Made by a program: the position numbers and the translations under genes
Notes under the pieces: generated by a model
The model's input: the letters and a program-made list of their open reading frames with translations, nothing else
Told to the model about the DNA's origin: nothing
Database searches by the model: none
Assembly: GCA_966674685.1 (NCBI GenBank)
Contig: CBKWJC010000013.1
Span: 1-64,000 of the forward strand
Length of the DNA stretch: 64,000 bases
From: Thainema sp966674685
Lineage (GTDB): Bacteria > Cyanobacteriota > Cyanobacteriia > Phormidesmidales > Phormidesmidaceae
Direction: 5' to 3'
In this document: positions 36,812-45,296 of the stretch, in pieces
Position numbering within the stretch: the first letter of the stretch is position 1
Layout: each line of letters begins with the position of its first letter

Positions 36812-36914
36812 ATATCAAGTCTGGTTGAAAACCCATGATTTATTTTTTGTGAAACGTTTGCGGAGCAAACGTTTCACAAAAAATAAATTGGGTTCTTATA
36901 CACAGACTTGATAT
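36812..36914. repeat. Family-A inverted repeat, complete and well conserved
   Basis: 103 bases. Exact 12-base ends ATATCAAGTCTG (36812-36823) and CAGACTTGATAT (36903-36914). Asymmetric arms with ACCCA / GGGTT, and a perfect 23-3-23 central stem with AAACGTTTGC around loop GGA. It could have TA dinucleotides at both borders, as in mariner/IS630-type MITEs. Located between the FHA gene and a glycosyltransferase gene. Confidence 0.9.
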
Positions 36915-36933
36915 AAGGAGCGAGGCGTAGAAC

Positions 36934-37956
36934 TTGGAGCGGTGGTTGATTTATGCGTTGGGGAGTGGGTGGGGGCATCTGAATCGTGCGATCGCACTTG
37001 CCAGATTTGCGCCTTGTTCGGTGGAGATTTTGGTGAACAGTCCCTATGCGGCGACAGTGCAAGCAGTACTGACAGGATCTCATATTCAACTGCATCCCTT
37101 GCCCAAGAATAGTTCTCCTCAGTCTACCCATAAGTATGTGCAGCCGTGGCTAACTCGCAACCGTTATACGCGACTGATTGTCGATACGTTCCCGCGTGGG
37201 CTGGTGGGAGATTTGGTTGATGTTCTCCCGACGGTAGAGGTGCCGCGCTGCTGGATACATCGGGATTTAAAGCCGGACTATATGGCAGCAAAGGGAATCG
37301 CAGACTTTGTGCAGCAGCATTATCAGCTCGTGCTGATTCCGGGTGAAGCGGCTGCGCCGTTGCAAAATTTGGCTCACGCTTGTGTTACAGAACCCTGGCT
37401 ACTGCGCGATGGGGCGGAACTGCTGGCGGTGCGGGAGTCACTGCGAAATCAATTGCATCTGGATGGATCACGCCCGTTGCTGATGGTGTGCGCGACGGGA
37501 CAGCTGCATGAACTGCAGCTCTTTGGCGATGTCGCGCGACAATTGGCACAGCAGTTTCCAGCTTGTCTAGTCCGTTGCTTAGCCCATGAATGCCCACCTA
37601 ACTGTCCGGCTGAGCTGTGGATTGCCCACTGGCCGGGGATTGAAGTGCTGCAACTGGCCGACATGGTGATTGGCGGTGCAGGCTATCACACAATTTATGA
37701 ATGTGCAGCGTTGGACGTTCCTCTAGTAGCGCTACCGCTGCGGCGCAAATATGACCGTCAGGCAGAACGGGCGGCGGGATTAAGCATCCCGGTCAAAAAT
37801 CAGGCAGAGTGCATTGAAGCTGTGGCATGGATTTTAGATCGAGTGTTGAGTGCAGGCGAGGAGAATCTGCGATCGCACCCTAACTACACCGCAAAGTTAA
37901 ACTACCCAAACGGCGTACATACGGCAGTTCAATGCATCAGCCAAATCCGACGCTGA
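36934..37956 (+). CDS. GT-B glycosyltransferase-like protein (MurG-like)
   Basis: 340 residues from a TTG start at 36934; AAGGAG lies just past the end of a repeat, with a spacer of about 13. The N-terminus WLIYALGSGWGHLNRAIALA has the Gly-rich loop of MurG/MGDG-type GT28 enzymes. The C-terminal half carries GGAGYHTIYECAALDVPLVALPL, the donor-binding helix. Probably a UDP-sugar transferase, target unknown. A strong hairpin follows the stop. Initiator choice is uncertain. Confidence 0.7.
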   Translation: MERWLIYALGSGWGHLNRAIALARFAPCSVEILVNSPYAATVQAVLTGSHIQLHPLPKNSSPQSTHKYVQPWLTRNRYTRLIVDTFPRGLVGDLVDVLPTVEVPRCWIHRDLKPDYMAAKGIADFVQQHYQLVLIPGEAAAPLQNLAHACVTEPWLLRDGAELLAVRESLRNQLHLDGSRPLLMVCATGQLHELQLFGDVARQLAQQFPACLVRCLAHECPPNCPAELWIAHWPGIEVLQLADMVIGGAGYHTIYECAALDVPLVALPLRRKYDRQAERAAGLSIPVKNQAECIEAVAWILDRVLSAGEENLRSHPNYTAKLNYPNGVHTAVQCISQIRR

Positions 37957-37972
37957 TAATTTCAGTCGAAAA

Positions 37973-38012
37973 ACCAAGAGGGAAGAGCCATGTGCGGCTC
38001 TTCCCTCTTGGT
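37973..38012. terminator. Hairpin between convergent genes
   Basis: ACCAAGAGGGAAGAGCC (37973-37989) and GGCTCTTCCCTCTTGGT (37996-38012) pair exactly around ATGTGC. Located 17 bases past the glycosyltransferase stop and 32 bases before the lipoprotein stop on the other strand; a bidirectional terminator is likely, though U-tracts are short. Confidence 0.7.
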
Positions 38013-38043
38013 GTAATCGCTTTAGTTACAAGTCCCGTAGGGT

Positions 38044-38535
38044 CTAATCGGGCAGATTGATTTCAGGTTCTTGCTCAGGCCCGACCCGCTGAATGTCAAA
38101 GCTTTCGATATTGTTTTCAAAGCGATTGAAGATGACGCGCATTTCGTCGTAGCCAACGGCAGCGGATACGCCGCGTTCCGTCGGACACTGTACCCGCAGT
38201 AGGGTCTGAAAACCGCCAAATTCAACGTTCTCATAAAAGGATTTTTCGCAGTCATAGGCAATAAACCCTTCAATTGCCAACTGGTTTAAAGCTGCGATCG
38301 CAAGTGGGCTACTCAAAATATTGTCCCACTGGGCATCCACCTCCTCACCTGTCATCCGCCGCCACTGAGACGCGTTTGTCCCGGATTGGGTGACTTCAAC
38401 GGGCGATTCATTAGCAGACGAATCCGATGATCCAGCCGTCATTGGGGTTGTGCAAGCGGCTAACGTGCCGATAACTAGAGCCGTGCCGCCGAGTAAGCGC
38501 CCAGTTCGGGAAGATAGCAAAGATTTAAAGCTCAT
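38044..38535 (-). CDS. Putative lipoprotein
   Basis: 163 residues. A basic N-terminus and hydrophobic stretch end in IGTLAACTTP, a lipobox with the Cys near 28. A Ser/Asn-rich linker follows, then a domain with two further cysteines (YDCEKSF and RVQCPTERG) that may form a disulfide. GAGGATT precedes the ATG. No family recognised; probably anchored to the periplasmic side of a membrane. Confidence 0.65.
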   Translation of the reverse strand: MSFKSLLSSRTGRLLGGTALVIGTLAACTTPMTAGSSDSSANESPVEVTQSGTNASQWRRMTGEEVDAQWDNILSSPLAIAALNQLAIEGFIAYDCEKSFYENVEFGGFQTLLRVQCPTERGVSAAVGYDEMRVIFNRFENNIESFDIQRVGPEQEPEINLPD

Positions 38536-38774
38536 GATGGAATCCTCGAAGGTTGAATGGGGTTCTTAATGGATACTTCATTGCGTGATCGTCTAATTCA
38601 CGACTGATCGTGCCAGTTCAGAGATTGCATGCCATCTGACCTAAAGTAGGCAAATCGTAAGTATAGACGGAAGGATTGTTGATTCCTTAAGAATTAGGGG
38701 AAAGCTGCGATCGCAACGCTAGCATCAAGTCAATCTCAAGTCCTGGTGAAGCTGTTATAGGAGAACGAGACTCG

Positions 38775-38870
38775 ATGGAACTTCATGAATTAGGTATGTT
38801 GATTTTGCTGCTCAGCCCTGGCCTGCTGCTGTCCGTTTTAGTGATGCTTGCCTTCTCTGTAGGCGGTTAG
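38775..38870 (+). CDS. 31-residue single-pass membrane peptide
   Basis: A short frame: MELHELGMLILLLSPGLLLS, continuing to a FSVGG end. Nearly all is one hydrophobic helix with a kink (SPG). AGGAG lies about 11 bases upstream of the ATG. Cyanobacteria encode many such small thylakoid subunits (Psb, Pet, Psa, Ndh), but the sequence does not match one I can name. It lies between a partial family-A left end (38733) and a family-A right half (to 38970). Confidence 0.5.
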   Translation: MELHELGMLILLLSPGLLLSVLVMLAFSVGG

Positions 38871-38899
38871 GCTCTGTCGTGACTCGTGGCAGTAGGAAT

Positions 38900-38970
38900 G
38901 ATTTAATTTTTGTGAAAAGCTGCTCAGCAGCTTTTCACAAAAATTGGGTTCTTATGCACGAACTTGATAT
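38900..38970. repeat. Family-A inverted repeat, right half
   Basis: A perfect 20-1-20 palindrome at 38905-38945 (AATTTTTGTGAAAAGCTGCT and its complement around C) followed by the family's right arm GGGTTCTTATGCAC and terminal ACTTGATAT (to 38970). A left-end-like sequence at 38733-38750 is separated by the 31-codon gene. Confidence 0.75.
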
Positions 38971-39016
38971 GCGATCGCACTGGACAGTTTGGGACTGGGG
39001 AAGAGATCGCCAATGG

Positions 39017-39283
39017 TCAGGCAACGTGTTCTTCCGGTGCAATCGACAGTCTAAATCCAAGTTGCTTCAGTAGTTGAACTAAATTTAATAGATCTAGATC
39101 CGTAACTTGTGCGCGAATCCACTCAGCATCTGGATTCTTGGACATCTGGGCTTCTGCGACGTTACTTAAAGCCAAACGAACCTCTTCAAAAGTGCCATCT
39201 TCCAATACCGCTTCTAAATAAGCAGCCGCTTCTTGAGGATCTTTTAGCGATTCAATGAGATAGGTCTGATAACTTCTGCTCAT
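39017..39283 (-). CDS. Antitoxin-like protein, HigA/TIGR02684-related
   Basis: About 88 residues from the ATG at 39283, which overlaps the toxin gene's TGA stop (ATGA), showing translational coupling. The first half (YLIESLKDPQEAAAYLEAVLEDG) matches the N-terminus of TIGR02684 antitoxins. The second half (NVAEAQMSKNPDAEWIRAQV...LKQLGFRLSIAP) is shorter and does not show the usual helix-turn-helix. It probably neutralises the RelE-like toxin; DNA-binding autoregulation may be lost. Confidence 0.7.
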   Translation of the reverse strand: MSRSYQTYLIESLKDPQEAAAYLEAVLEDGTFEEVRLALSNVAEAQMSKNPDAEWIRAQVTDLDLLNLVQLLKQLGFRLSIAPEEHVA

Positions 39284-39621
39284 GATGTAATATCCCGTCG
39301 CTTGAAATCTTCCCAAAACTCTTGAGCCTTTTGAATGTCTTGTTTTTGAGTGCTTTTATCTCCCCCACAAAGCAACAAGACAACCAGTGTTCCAGTTAGC
39401 GCAAAGTAAACTCGATAACCTGGCCCATAATCAATTCTAAGTTCTAAGATGCCTTGGCCGACAGATTTGAAGTCTCCAAAGTTACCTAGCATTACACGAT
39501 CTAACCGCTTTCGGATATTGGCTCGAGCCTTGCGATCTCGTAGGTTATCTAACCAAGTTACAAAAGGGGCTTCGCCTTCTCCGGTTTCATAAATTCTCAG
39601 CTCATGAGGTTGGGACTGCAT
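39280..39621 (-). CDS. RelE/HigB-type toxin (TIGR02683 family)
   Basis: 113 residues. PFVTWLDNLRDRKARANIRKRLDRV, GNFGDFKSVGQGILELRIDYGPGYRVYFAL and LLLCGGDKSTQKQDIQKAQEFW follow the ParE/RelE-like killer protein family, whose members cleave mRNA at the ribosome or otherwise stop growth. The toxin gene comes first and overlaps its antitoxin by four bases, the usual HigBA order. Confident family; exact target unknown. Confidence 0.88.
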   Translation of the reverse strand: MQSQPHELRIYETGEGEAPFVTWLDNLRDRKARANIRKRLDRVMLGNFGDFKSVGQGILELRIDYGPGYRVYFALTGTLVVLLLCGGDKSTQKQDIQKAQEFWEDFKRRDITS

Positions 39622-39727
39622 TGTGAAATCTAGAAATTTGAACCCTGTGTCTTGATCATGAAGATACTATGCAGGCGACAATTAAGCGTGTAATTCTGGT
39701 TCAGCATCGCTCCAGTCAACTTATAGA

Positions 39728-40729
39728 CTATTGTGTTCTCCGTTGCGAGGGTGGACTTGCGTGTTCTTCGGGGGGAATTGCAATGGCTTGAGCGGTGCCG
39801 ACGAATGGAATGGTGGCTAGAGTGGCCATGCCGACTCGATCGCCAAACGTATTGAGGGTATCAACTCGCTGCTGCTGTTCAGATGCGGGTAGCGTGCTGA
39901 GCAGAGTGCCAAAGGTTGGCGACGATACAGGTGATGATCCACTTGATGATGCGCTGGCCGAAGCTGCCATACTTGATTCGTTTACAGGTTGTTCAGCGAG
40001 ATCAGACGATTGCAGGGTATCCGCCAGAATTAGCGACGGAATATCGTTCCAGAGTTCATATTCAGAGGCAAAAGCGACGGCATCTGGAAGCGACCGAGCT
40101 GCGATCGCAGCTTTTAGATCAGGCCGATTCACATAGGTAATCGTGCCGTCTGTCCAGTCAAGGGCTGGATCGGTGGGTGACGATGCAGGTGATTGTGCGA
40201 TCGCAGTTACCGGATTGGACGGATTGCAGGTCACCATCATGCGCCAGTGGTAAGTTTGACCCGATTCGAGTTCGGGAACGCTTTCCGGTAGCTGGACGCG
40301 GAAGACGCCGGGTTGACTCGGCAGTGCCAGAGCCGTTTCGTAAACGACGGTGCCATCAGCATCCGTTAGGATAAAGCGTCCGGCTTCAATATGGCGGGGG
40401 TTATAAGGATTGTGGAACCAGAAATCGGGACGGCTCGACAGGGTATATCCAGCAGTGCCAGCTTCTTGTGGCATGAGCGATTGCAGAGATGCCCCTGTCG
40501 AGGCACAGGCTTGTGCACGTTCCTGACTAACGGGGACGTTAACGTCAGGTTCGATGCGGAATTGGGTACCAGCTCGACCAGTCCGGCGTGGGCCAGACGG
40601 TTCGACATAAGGCCGTCCTAGATTTGTATCGGTGGTTATCTCGGTGGACGGCTGCGCCTGTGCCAGCGGGCAAGAGATGCTTGTTGCTAGCACGAGGCCA
40701 ACTATCACCTTGCCCAAAACGTTCTTCAT
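39728..40729 (-). CDS. DUF928 family secreted protein
   Basis: 333 residues. A signal peptide (VIVGLVLATSISCPLAQAQ) ends near residue 26. The central domain (about 85-240) has the family's LSSRPDFWFHNPYNP, FRVQLPES and YHWRMMVTCNPSNP motifs. DUF928 proteins are cyanobacterial, periplasmic or extracellular, and commonly neighbour CHASE2 proteins. AAGGAAACTTC precedes the ATG. It is just downstream of the CHASE2 kinase on the same strand (48 bases), so likely cotranscribed. Molecular function is unknown. Confidence 0.85.
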   Translation of the reverse strand: MKNVLGKVIVGLVLATSISCPLAQAQPSTEITTDTNLGRPYVEPSGPRRTGRAGTQFRIEPDVNVPVSQERAQACASTGASLQSLMPQEAGTAGYTLSSRPDFWFHNPYNPRHIEAGRFILTDADGTVVYETALALPSQPGVFRVQLPESVPELESGQTYHWRMMVTCNPSNPVTAIAQSPASSPTDPALDWTDGTITYVNRPDLKAAIAARSLPDAVAFASEYELWNDIPSLILADTLQSSDLAEQPVNESSMAASASASSSGSSPVSSPTFGTLLSTLPASEQQQRVDTLNTFGDRVGMATLATIPFVGTAQAIAIPPEEHASPPSQRRTQ

Positions 40730-40777
40730 TGAAGTTTCCTTGTTGAAGATAGTAGACGTTGTGTGAGTTGCACTCGG

Positions 40778-43156
40778 CTAATGAGAGGTGTTGTGCTTGT
40801 TCAGTGCCACAAGCAGGGCTCGACCAATTAACATCATGGTTATTCCCGTAATGGTTGGGACAATTGGTGTAACTGTCCCATAGATCCAAAGGCAACCCCA
40901 CCCCATTCCGGACATCAACACAATCAATCCGCCGCCGATTAAAATCAATTTGCTCTGCGATCGCACCTTCAACCCGCAAAACCCAGCCGTCGCGCTCCAT
41001 CCGCCAATCCAGGCCAAATCAAACCAAAAACCGACAAATCTTAATAAAGGTCGCCCCTGTTCAACTGCGCTCACGAGCTGAGCCGTCATCATGGCGTGTA
41101 GCTGCAACCCCCGCACGTTTTCGCCATAGGCCGTTTGAAAGTCATCTTTCACGGTCGGGTCAGTCACGCCAATCAAAATAATGCGATCGCGAATTTGCGC
41201 CTGAACGTCCGTTGCGCTGGGTTGACGGTTTAGAACATCCGTCAGCGTGATCCGCTCAACGATTGGATTTGACTCGTCGGTTAGTCCATCCATTGACCAA
41301 GGATTCAGCAAAATCTGCTGACTGCTGATCCATTCAGAGTGGGGGTAAAAGCCGCGATAAGCAGCCAGTGACTGAAATTGAAGCGCTGGTTGATCTGGCT
41401 TCTCAATTCGCCAAGTATATTGATTTTGCTCATCCGGCATTGCGATCGCATAGCCCTGCTGTTCCAGATATCGCAGTCCTAGCATGGCGCTTAGGGAAAA
41501 GAACGCGCCGCATACTTCTGGATTTTGAGGATAGTCCGCCAAAAGTTGACGCCGCACGGCTCCATCCAGATCCAGCGGCACATCGACAAAGCCCACCTGC
41601 TCCGCTGGAATGTTGGGTAACGTGGCAACGCCTTCATCGGTTTCATTCGGATGCGCGCAAACGGGCACGATATGGTCATTCTGCTGGAGGTAACTCACCA
41701 GATCGGCTTGCCCCTCACCGCGCGTCTGATCGCGATAGATATCAATGCCAATTAGGGCTGGCTTCGCTTCATTGAGGATTTGGAGAGCTTGCAGTAACGT
41801 GCGATCGCGGATCGGATACTCGCCGCCCAATGCTTGAATATCCTCGCGGGTAATCTCCATGAGCACAATCGGCGCATCCCAATCAGCAACTGGAAGCCGC
41901 TGCACGAGCTGATCAAAGACCGCTAGCTCCAGTGAGTAAAACCAGCCAGCCCCCCGCAGCACCATCAACAAACTCGACACGGCACCCGCCGCAATCGGCA
42001 TCAGCAGCCAGTGTGCCCGTCCCCGTAAAAATCGGGGCAGTAACCGGGGCAGTAACCGGGGCAAAACTCGCGACAGCTTGCGGCTATGCTCCGGCGGAGC
42101 CTGCGTCATCGTATCCGACCCGTCTGAAGCGTCGGAGCCTGATATCGGCCTCGGCCAAGGTTGATCTGCTGGAGCGGATACTGGCAGCCCCGTCTCAATC
42201 GGTGATTGAGAAAAGGATTCAGATGATTTAGCTGGTTTCGACGCAAACGGATCGGGAACGGGGTTAATCGCAGAATTGGGCAGCAGACTAGTGTTGGGAT
42301 TGGTACGAATAGTTGCGATCGCAGTCCGAATTTCCACTGCCGTTTGAGGCCGCTGACCGGGGAAAATCGCCATCAGCCAGTCCACCAAGTCCGCTAGCGC
42401 CAGAGAAACTTGAGGTGCATTCTGCCGCCACAGCAGCATCCCCGTTTGATCGTGGTGGTGAAAATCCGTCGGCGATCGTCCCGTCAGTAAGCAAACCAAC
42501 GTGCGACCCAGCGCAAAAAAGTCCGACTGGGGAACAGAGCGCCCCTCCATCTGCTCCAGCGGCGCGTAGCCCCAGGACGCCAGCCGAGTGCCCGTATGGT
42601 CATTTTGCTGACGAGCCAAATAGGTTTCGGTGACCTCTCGCACGCCACCAAAATCTATCAAAACGAGCTGACCATCGGGCTTCAGCATGATATTCGACGG
42701 CTTGATATCACGGTGAAAGTAATTCTGCTGATGTAGCTGGTGCAGAATCACCACGAGCTGATCTAGCCAATCGAGTGCCTGATCCTGTGAAATCGGCGGA
42801 TGCGTCTGCAACCACTGCTTCAGATTCACACCGGGAATGTACTCCATCACCAAACCGTGCAGGTGCAGTGTTTTGCTTGGTTTGCGCTGATCTGGAACAG
42901 TAAACGTAAAGTAGCCATCCGGCTCAACATGGGGAATCCCCGGATGGTGCAGCCGACCCAGGACACGCGCTTCCCGCTGAAATAAGCTCACAGCCTTGGG
43001 ATAGTCTTCCAGCAGCACTTTCAGGACTTTGCGGCTGCCGTTGTCGTCAATCTCATAGGTCTGGCTAAACCCACCCTCGCCCAGCAGTTGCACCACCCAG
43101 TAGCGATCGCACAGCCGCATCCCTGGAGTTAGTCGCCCAGACTGCACCTCTCTCAT
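40778..43156 (-). CDS. CHASE2-domain serine/threonine protein kinase
   Basis: 792 residues. N-terminal kinase (about 15-275): GEGGFSQTY P-loop, VLKVLLED lysine, catalytic HRDIKPSN and DFGGVRE. A Pro/Ser-rich linker (about 290-365) leads to a membrane helix (about 380-400), an extracytoplasmic CHASE2 domain (about 410-690, with ITREDIQALGGEYPIRDRTLLQALQ and IILIGVTDPTVKD) and two or three C-terminal helices. CHASE2 is a ligand-sensing domain, so an external cue probably controls phosphorylation. Paired with DUF928. FHA proteins in the window are possible readers. Confidence 0.9.
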   Translation of the reverse strand: MREVQSGRLTPGMRLCDRYWVVQLLGEGGFSQTYEIDDNGSRKVLKVLLEDYPKAVSLFQREARVLGRLHHPGIPHVEPDGYFTFTVPDQRKPSKTLHLHGLVMEYIPGVNLKQWLQTHPPISQDQALDWLDQLVVILHQLHQQNYFHRDIKPSNIMLKPDGQLVLIDFGGVREVTETYLARQQNDHTGTRLASWGYAPLEQMEGRSVPQSDFFALGRTLVCLLTGRSPTDFHHHDQTGMLLWRQNAPQVSLALADLVDWLMAIFPGQRPQTAVEIRTAIATIRTNPNTSLLPNSAINPVPDPFASKPAKSSESFSQSPIETGLPVSAPADQPWPRPISGSDASDGSDTMTQAPPEHSRKLSRVLPRLLPRLLPRFLRGRAHWLLMPIAAGAVSSLLMVLRGAGWFYSLELAVFDQLVQRLPVADWDAPIVLMEITREDIQALGGEYPIRDRTLLQALQILNEAKPALIGIDIYRDQTRGEGQADLVSYLQQNDHIVPVCAHPNETDEGVATLPNIPAEQVGFVDVPLDLDGAVRRQLLADYPQNPEVCGAFFSLSAMLGLRYLEQQGYAIAMPDEQNQYTWRIEKPDQPALQFQSLAAYRGFYPHSEWISSQQILLNPWSMDGLTDESNPIVERITLTDVLNRQPSATDVQAQIRDRIILIGVTDPTVKDDFQTAYGENVRGLQLHAMMTAQLVSAVEQGRPLLRFVGFWFDLAWIGGWSATAGFCGLKVRSQSKLILIGGGLIVLMSGMGWGCLWIYGTVTPIVPTITGITMMLIGRALLVALNKHNTSH

Positions 43157-43261
43157 CGGCTAATGATTCTCCTCCCGATCTGCGATCGCACTTATGCTTC
43201 AGTCTATTCGGTTTAGACCTGTCGCTGAATGGGGAATATGGCTGGTCGGTGGGGAGCGATG

Positions 43262-43318
43262 CAGGGGTAAAGGGCTGTAGGGGCTCTAAAGGGCTGTAGA
43301 GGTTGTAAAGGATTAGAG
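43262..43318. repeat. 9-bp-period tandem repeat (inverted orientation)
   Basis: On the minus strand it reads as TTTACAACC, TCTACAGCC, CTTTAGAGC, CCTACAGCC and similar imperfect units, the type seen at 1093-1150. Located just upstream of the CHASE2 kinase gene. Confidence 0.55.
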
Positions 43319-43555
43319 ATGGAACAGGACCCAAAGGAGTGCGGAGGTGAATGATCTAAAGCAGCTAAGATGCTTTACATGGAATTACAAATCATTGGTT
43401 TTTTTAGCGTTTTTCAAACGTTATTCACACAATTAGTGATTTGGTTTGCCATTCATTGTTAATGATCTCAAATTATATCAATCGCTTGTTATCTAAACTT
43501 GGCATCTAATATCGTCCACTTGGATGGTTTTTTATCGGTGCTGACGATATTCATT

Positions 43556-43594
43556 AAACCGGGGAGCGCTCCTCCGGGGCACTCCCCGGTTTTT
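43556..43594 (+). terminator. Orphan intrinsic terminator
   Basis: AAACCGGGGAG (43556-43566) pairs exactly with CTCCCCGGTTT (43582-43592) and is followed by more T residues. The loop CGCTCCTCCGGGGCA contains CCTCC, complementary to Shine-Dalgarno sequences. No upstream protein gene explains it. Confidence 0.65.
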
Positions 43595-43622
43595 AGATGT
43601 GTTTATTTATGTCAACCTACTT

Positions 43623-43723
43623 ATATCAAGTCTGGTTGAAAACCCAAGTTATTTTTTGTGAAACGTTTGCAGAGCAAACGTTTCACAAAAAATAACTTGG
43701 GTTCTCATACACAGACTTAATAT
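43623..43723. repeat. Family-A inverted repeat, complete
   Basis: 101 bases. Ends ATATCAAGTCTG and CAGACTTAATAT (one mismatch). A perfect 28-3-28 inner stem, with CCCAAGTTATTTTTTG as outer and AAACGTTTGC as inner part, around loop AGA. The most symmetric copy in the window; same orientation as the 36812 copy. Confidence 0.9.
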
Positions 43724-43885
43724 TACAACCCGACTTTTCCGTTGATAAACCCGACTTTATGCTTGAGTGGACAATGCAAAATAATAGCGTTCACCCAAAC
43801 TGCTCTGGGATTTTCCTAACCGGATTCTGTGGGGATGATATGCCGCAATTCAATCGGAGTTGTGGCTTTATTTGAGAGGTTATCT

Positions 43886-44674
43886 ATGCTATCTCGCACT
43901 CCTTCTGGGCAAGTAATTGGATCAACAAAACCCAAATCTCATGTGGTTGATCCAACCTGCTGGCCATCGGTTCAAGCAACAAGGCAAACCTCAAGCCCAG
44001 CGCTAGATCAAATAGCCGTAAAGCAGCCAGGAGTTTACACACTTGAAGCATTGCCAGCCTTCCCCAGAACGCTATTTGAAGCCAAAAAATACGATGGTGC
44101 TAGAGCATTAACGGCACTCTTACTCCTACTCGCCGCAATCTATTTTTTGTTTGGATTTCTCGGCTTTTTGGTTGACCACAATCCGTGGCTAAAGGAAATC
44201 TTTCACCAATCTGCGATCGCCAGCACGACTGCTAAAGCGGAATGGTGGCAGGTTTGGAAAGTCATTGGCAAGACTGCTAGCCACATTGCCTCTTATGTGG
44301 ATTTAGCATTTCGCCTATTTGTGTTTCTATGTGCCTATTGCCTCGCTTGGGCAACGTTTGATCCCAGAAACATCGAAGGCTACGTGATGGGATTCTTCAA
44401 TGCCTGCTTAGGCTTGGCCTACATGATTTCGCCTGTTGATGTTATTCCTGATTTCGTACCGATTGCGGGTAGCTTAGACGATACGGTCTTGGGATTTGGC
44501 GTCTTATTTCTCGGTTTATCGTCTCTTTATCGAAACAAGTTAAGAAATGTGAAAACCAAGACAATTGTTGAATTAATTGATGATGGCAATAATCAAAAAG
44601 CATTGCAGATGCTACTAGAAGATAAGGGCATCACAATTAAGCAGACATCATCTAATTTACGGCAGTCCGAATGA
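43886..44674 (+). CDS. DUF1232/YkvA-like membrane protein
   Basis: About 262 residues from the ATG at 43886 (GAGAGG upstream); an in-frame GTG at 43829 is less likely. A long polar N-terminus precedes a first helix (about 75-97), a second hydrophobic segment (about 133-155) and the YkvA core GLAYMISPVDVIPDFVPIAGSLDD with following helix. YkvA-type DUF1232 proteins are small membrane proteins without known function. Two further same-strand genes follow at 50 and about 155 bases. Confidence 0.75.
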   Translation: MLSRTPSGQVIGSTKPKSHVVDPTCWPSVQATRQTSSPALDQIAVKQPGVYTLEALPAFPRTLFEAKKYDGARALTALLLLLAAIYFLFGFLGFLVDHNPWLKEIFHQSAIASTTAKAEWWQVWKVIGKTASHIASYVDLAFRLFVFLCAYCLAWATFDPRNIEGYVMGFFNACLGLAYMISPVDVIPDFVPIAGSLDDTVLGFGVLFLGLSSLYRNKLRNVKTKTIVELIDDGNNQKALQMLLEDKGITIKQTSSNLRQSE

Positions 44675-44724
44675 GTTTAATTGCACACAAACATCACACA
44701 TCAATTTAAAGGTAGAGATTATCT

Positions 44725-45141
44725 ATGACAAGTTCATCCACAAATAACCATAATTTTGAAAATTCAACTACCTCTGATGCAAACACCATGAATAGCCCGA
44801 TTTCAGAGCAGATTGAGAAGCTAAAATCATTACTTTTTGATAAGGATACGGCAAAAACGTTAGGGCAGGGATTGAGCTTGATTTTTGTTGTGATTCGTGA
44901 AGCCCTTGTTTTAGCGTGGCTCGCTTTTTGCTGGGCAATTGTCGCAGCTAATTGGCTGGGTAAAAAGACTGTTCAAGGAGGACAATCGGCCCGCAATTTA
45001 TATGTCTCTTTACAGGAAGAGAACCAAAATCGCACAGCATCAGATATTGCATCGGAAGCAGGAAAATCTTTAGTCGATCAAAGTAAGAGTACCTTCGATC
45101 GCATTGTGACAACGGCCAAACAGCAGGTTGGAATTAAATAG
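44725..45141 (+). CDS. Hypothetical single-pass membrane protein
   Basis: 138 residues. An Asn/Ser/Thr-rich N-terminus (about 1-25), one long hydrophobic stretch (about 50-75, LSLIFVVIREALVLAWLAFCWAI) and a polar, helical C-terminus with SKSTFDRIVTTAKQQ. AAAGGTAGAG precedes the start. It follows the YkvA-like gene by 50 bases, so the two may act together. No family recognised. Confidence 0.65.
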   Translation: MTSSSTNNHNFENSTTSDANTMNSPISEQIEKLKSLLFDKDTAKTLGQGLSLIFVVIREALVLAWLAFCWAIVAANWLGKKTVQGGQSARNLYVSLQEENQNRTASDIASEAGKSLVDQSKSTFDRIVTTAKQQVGIK

Positions 45142-45296
45142 TGGATGCGATCGCATCAAGCATTCGGCATAAAACCATTAATATCGCTTGATGCTTGTGC
45201 TCTAGTTGGCTTGATATTTAACGAATATTTAGCATAATGACCTAAAGACATGCTAGCGGCAATTAACAACCGACTAGTTCCTTGAGGGCAGAATGC

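Larger units (their letters stand above)
43157..43885. other. Intergenic region with repeats and an orphan terminator
   Basis: Contains 9-bp-period repeats at 43262-43318, AT-rich sequence to 43500, a GC-rich hairpin with T-run at 43556-43594 not preceded by a plus-strand protein gene, and a complete family-A repeat at 43623-43723. The stretch 43330-43600 could encode a small RNA. Confidence 0.55.

Noticed and set aside
43623..43723. Family-A repeat as a classic intrinsic terminator
   Set aside because: Terminal inverted repeats lie outside the stem, several copies are not near a stop codon, and no T-run follows; a mobile or structural repeat fits better.
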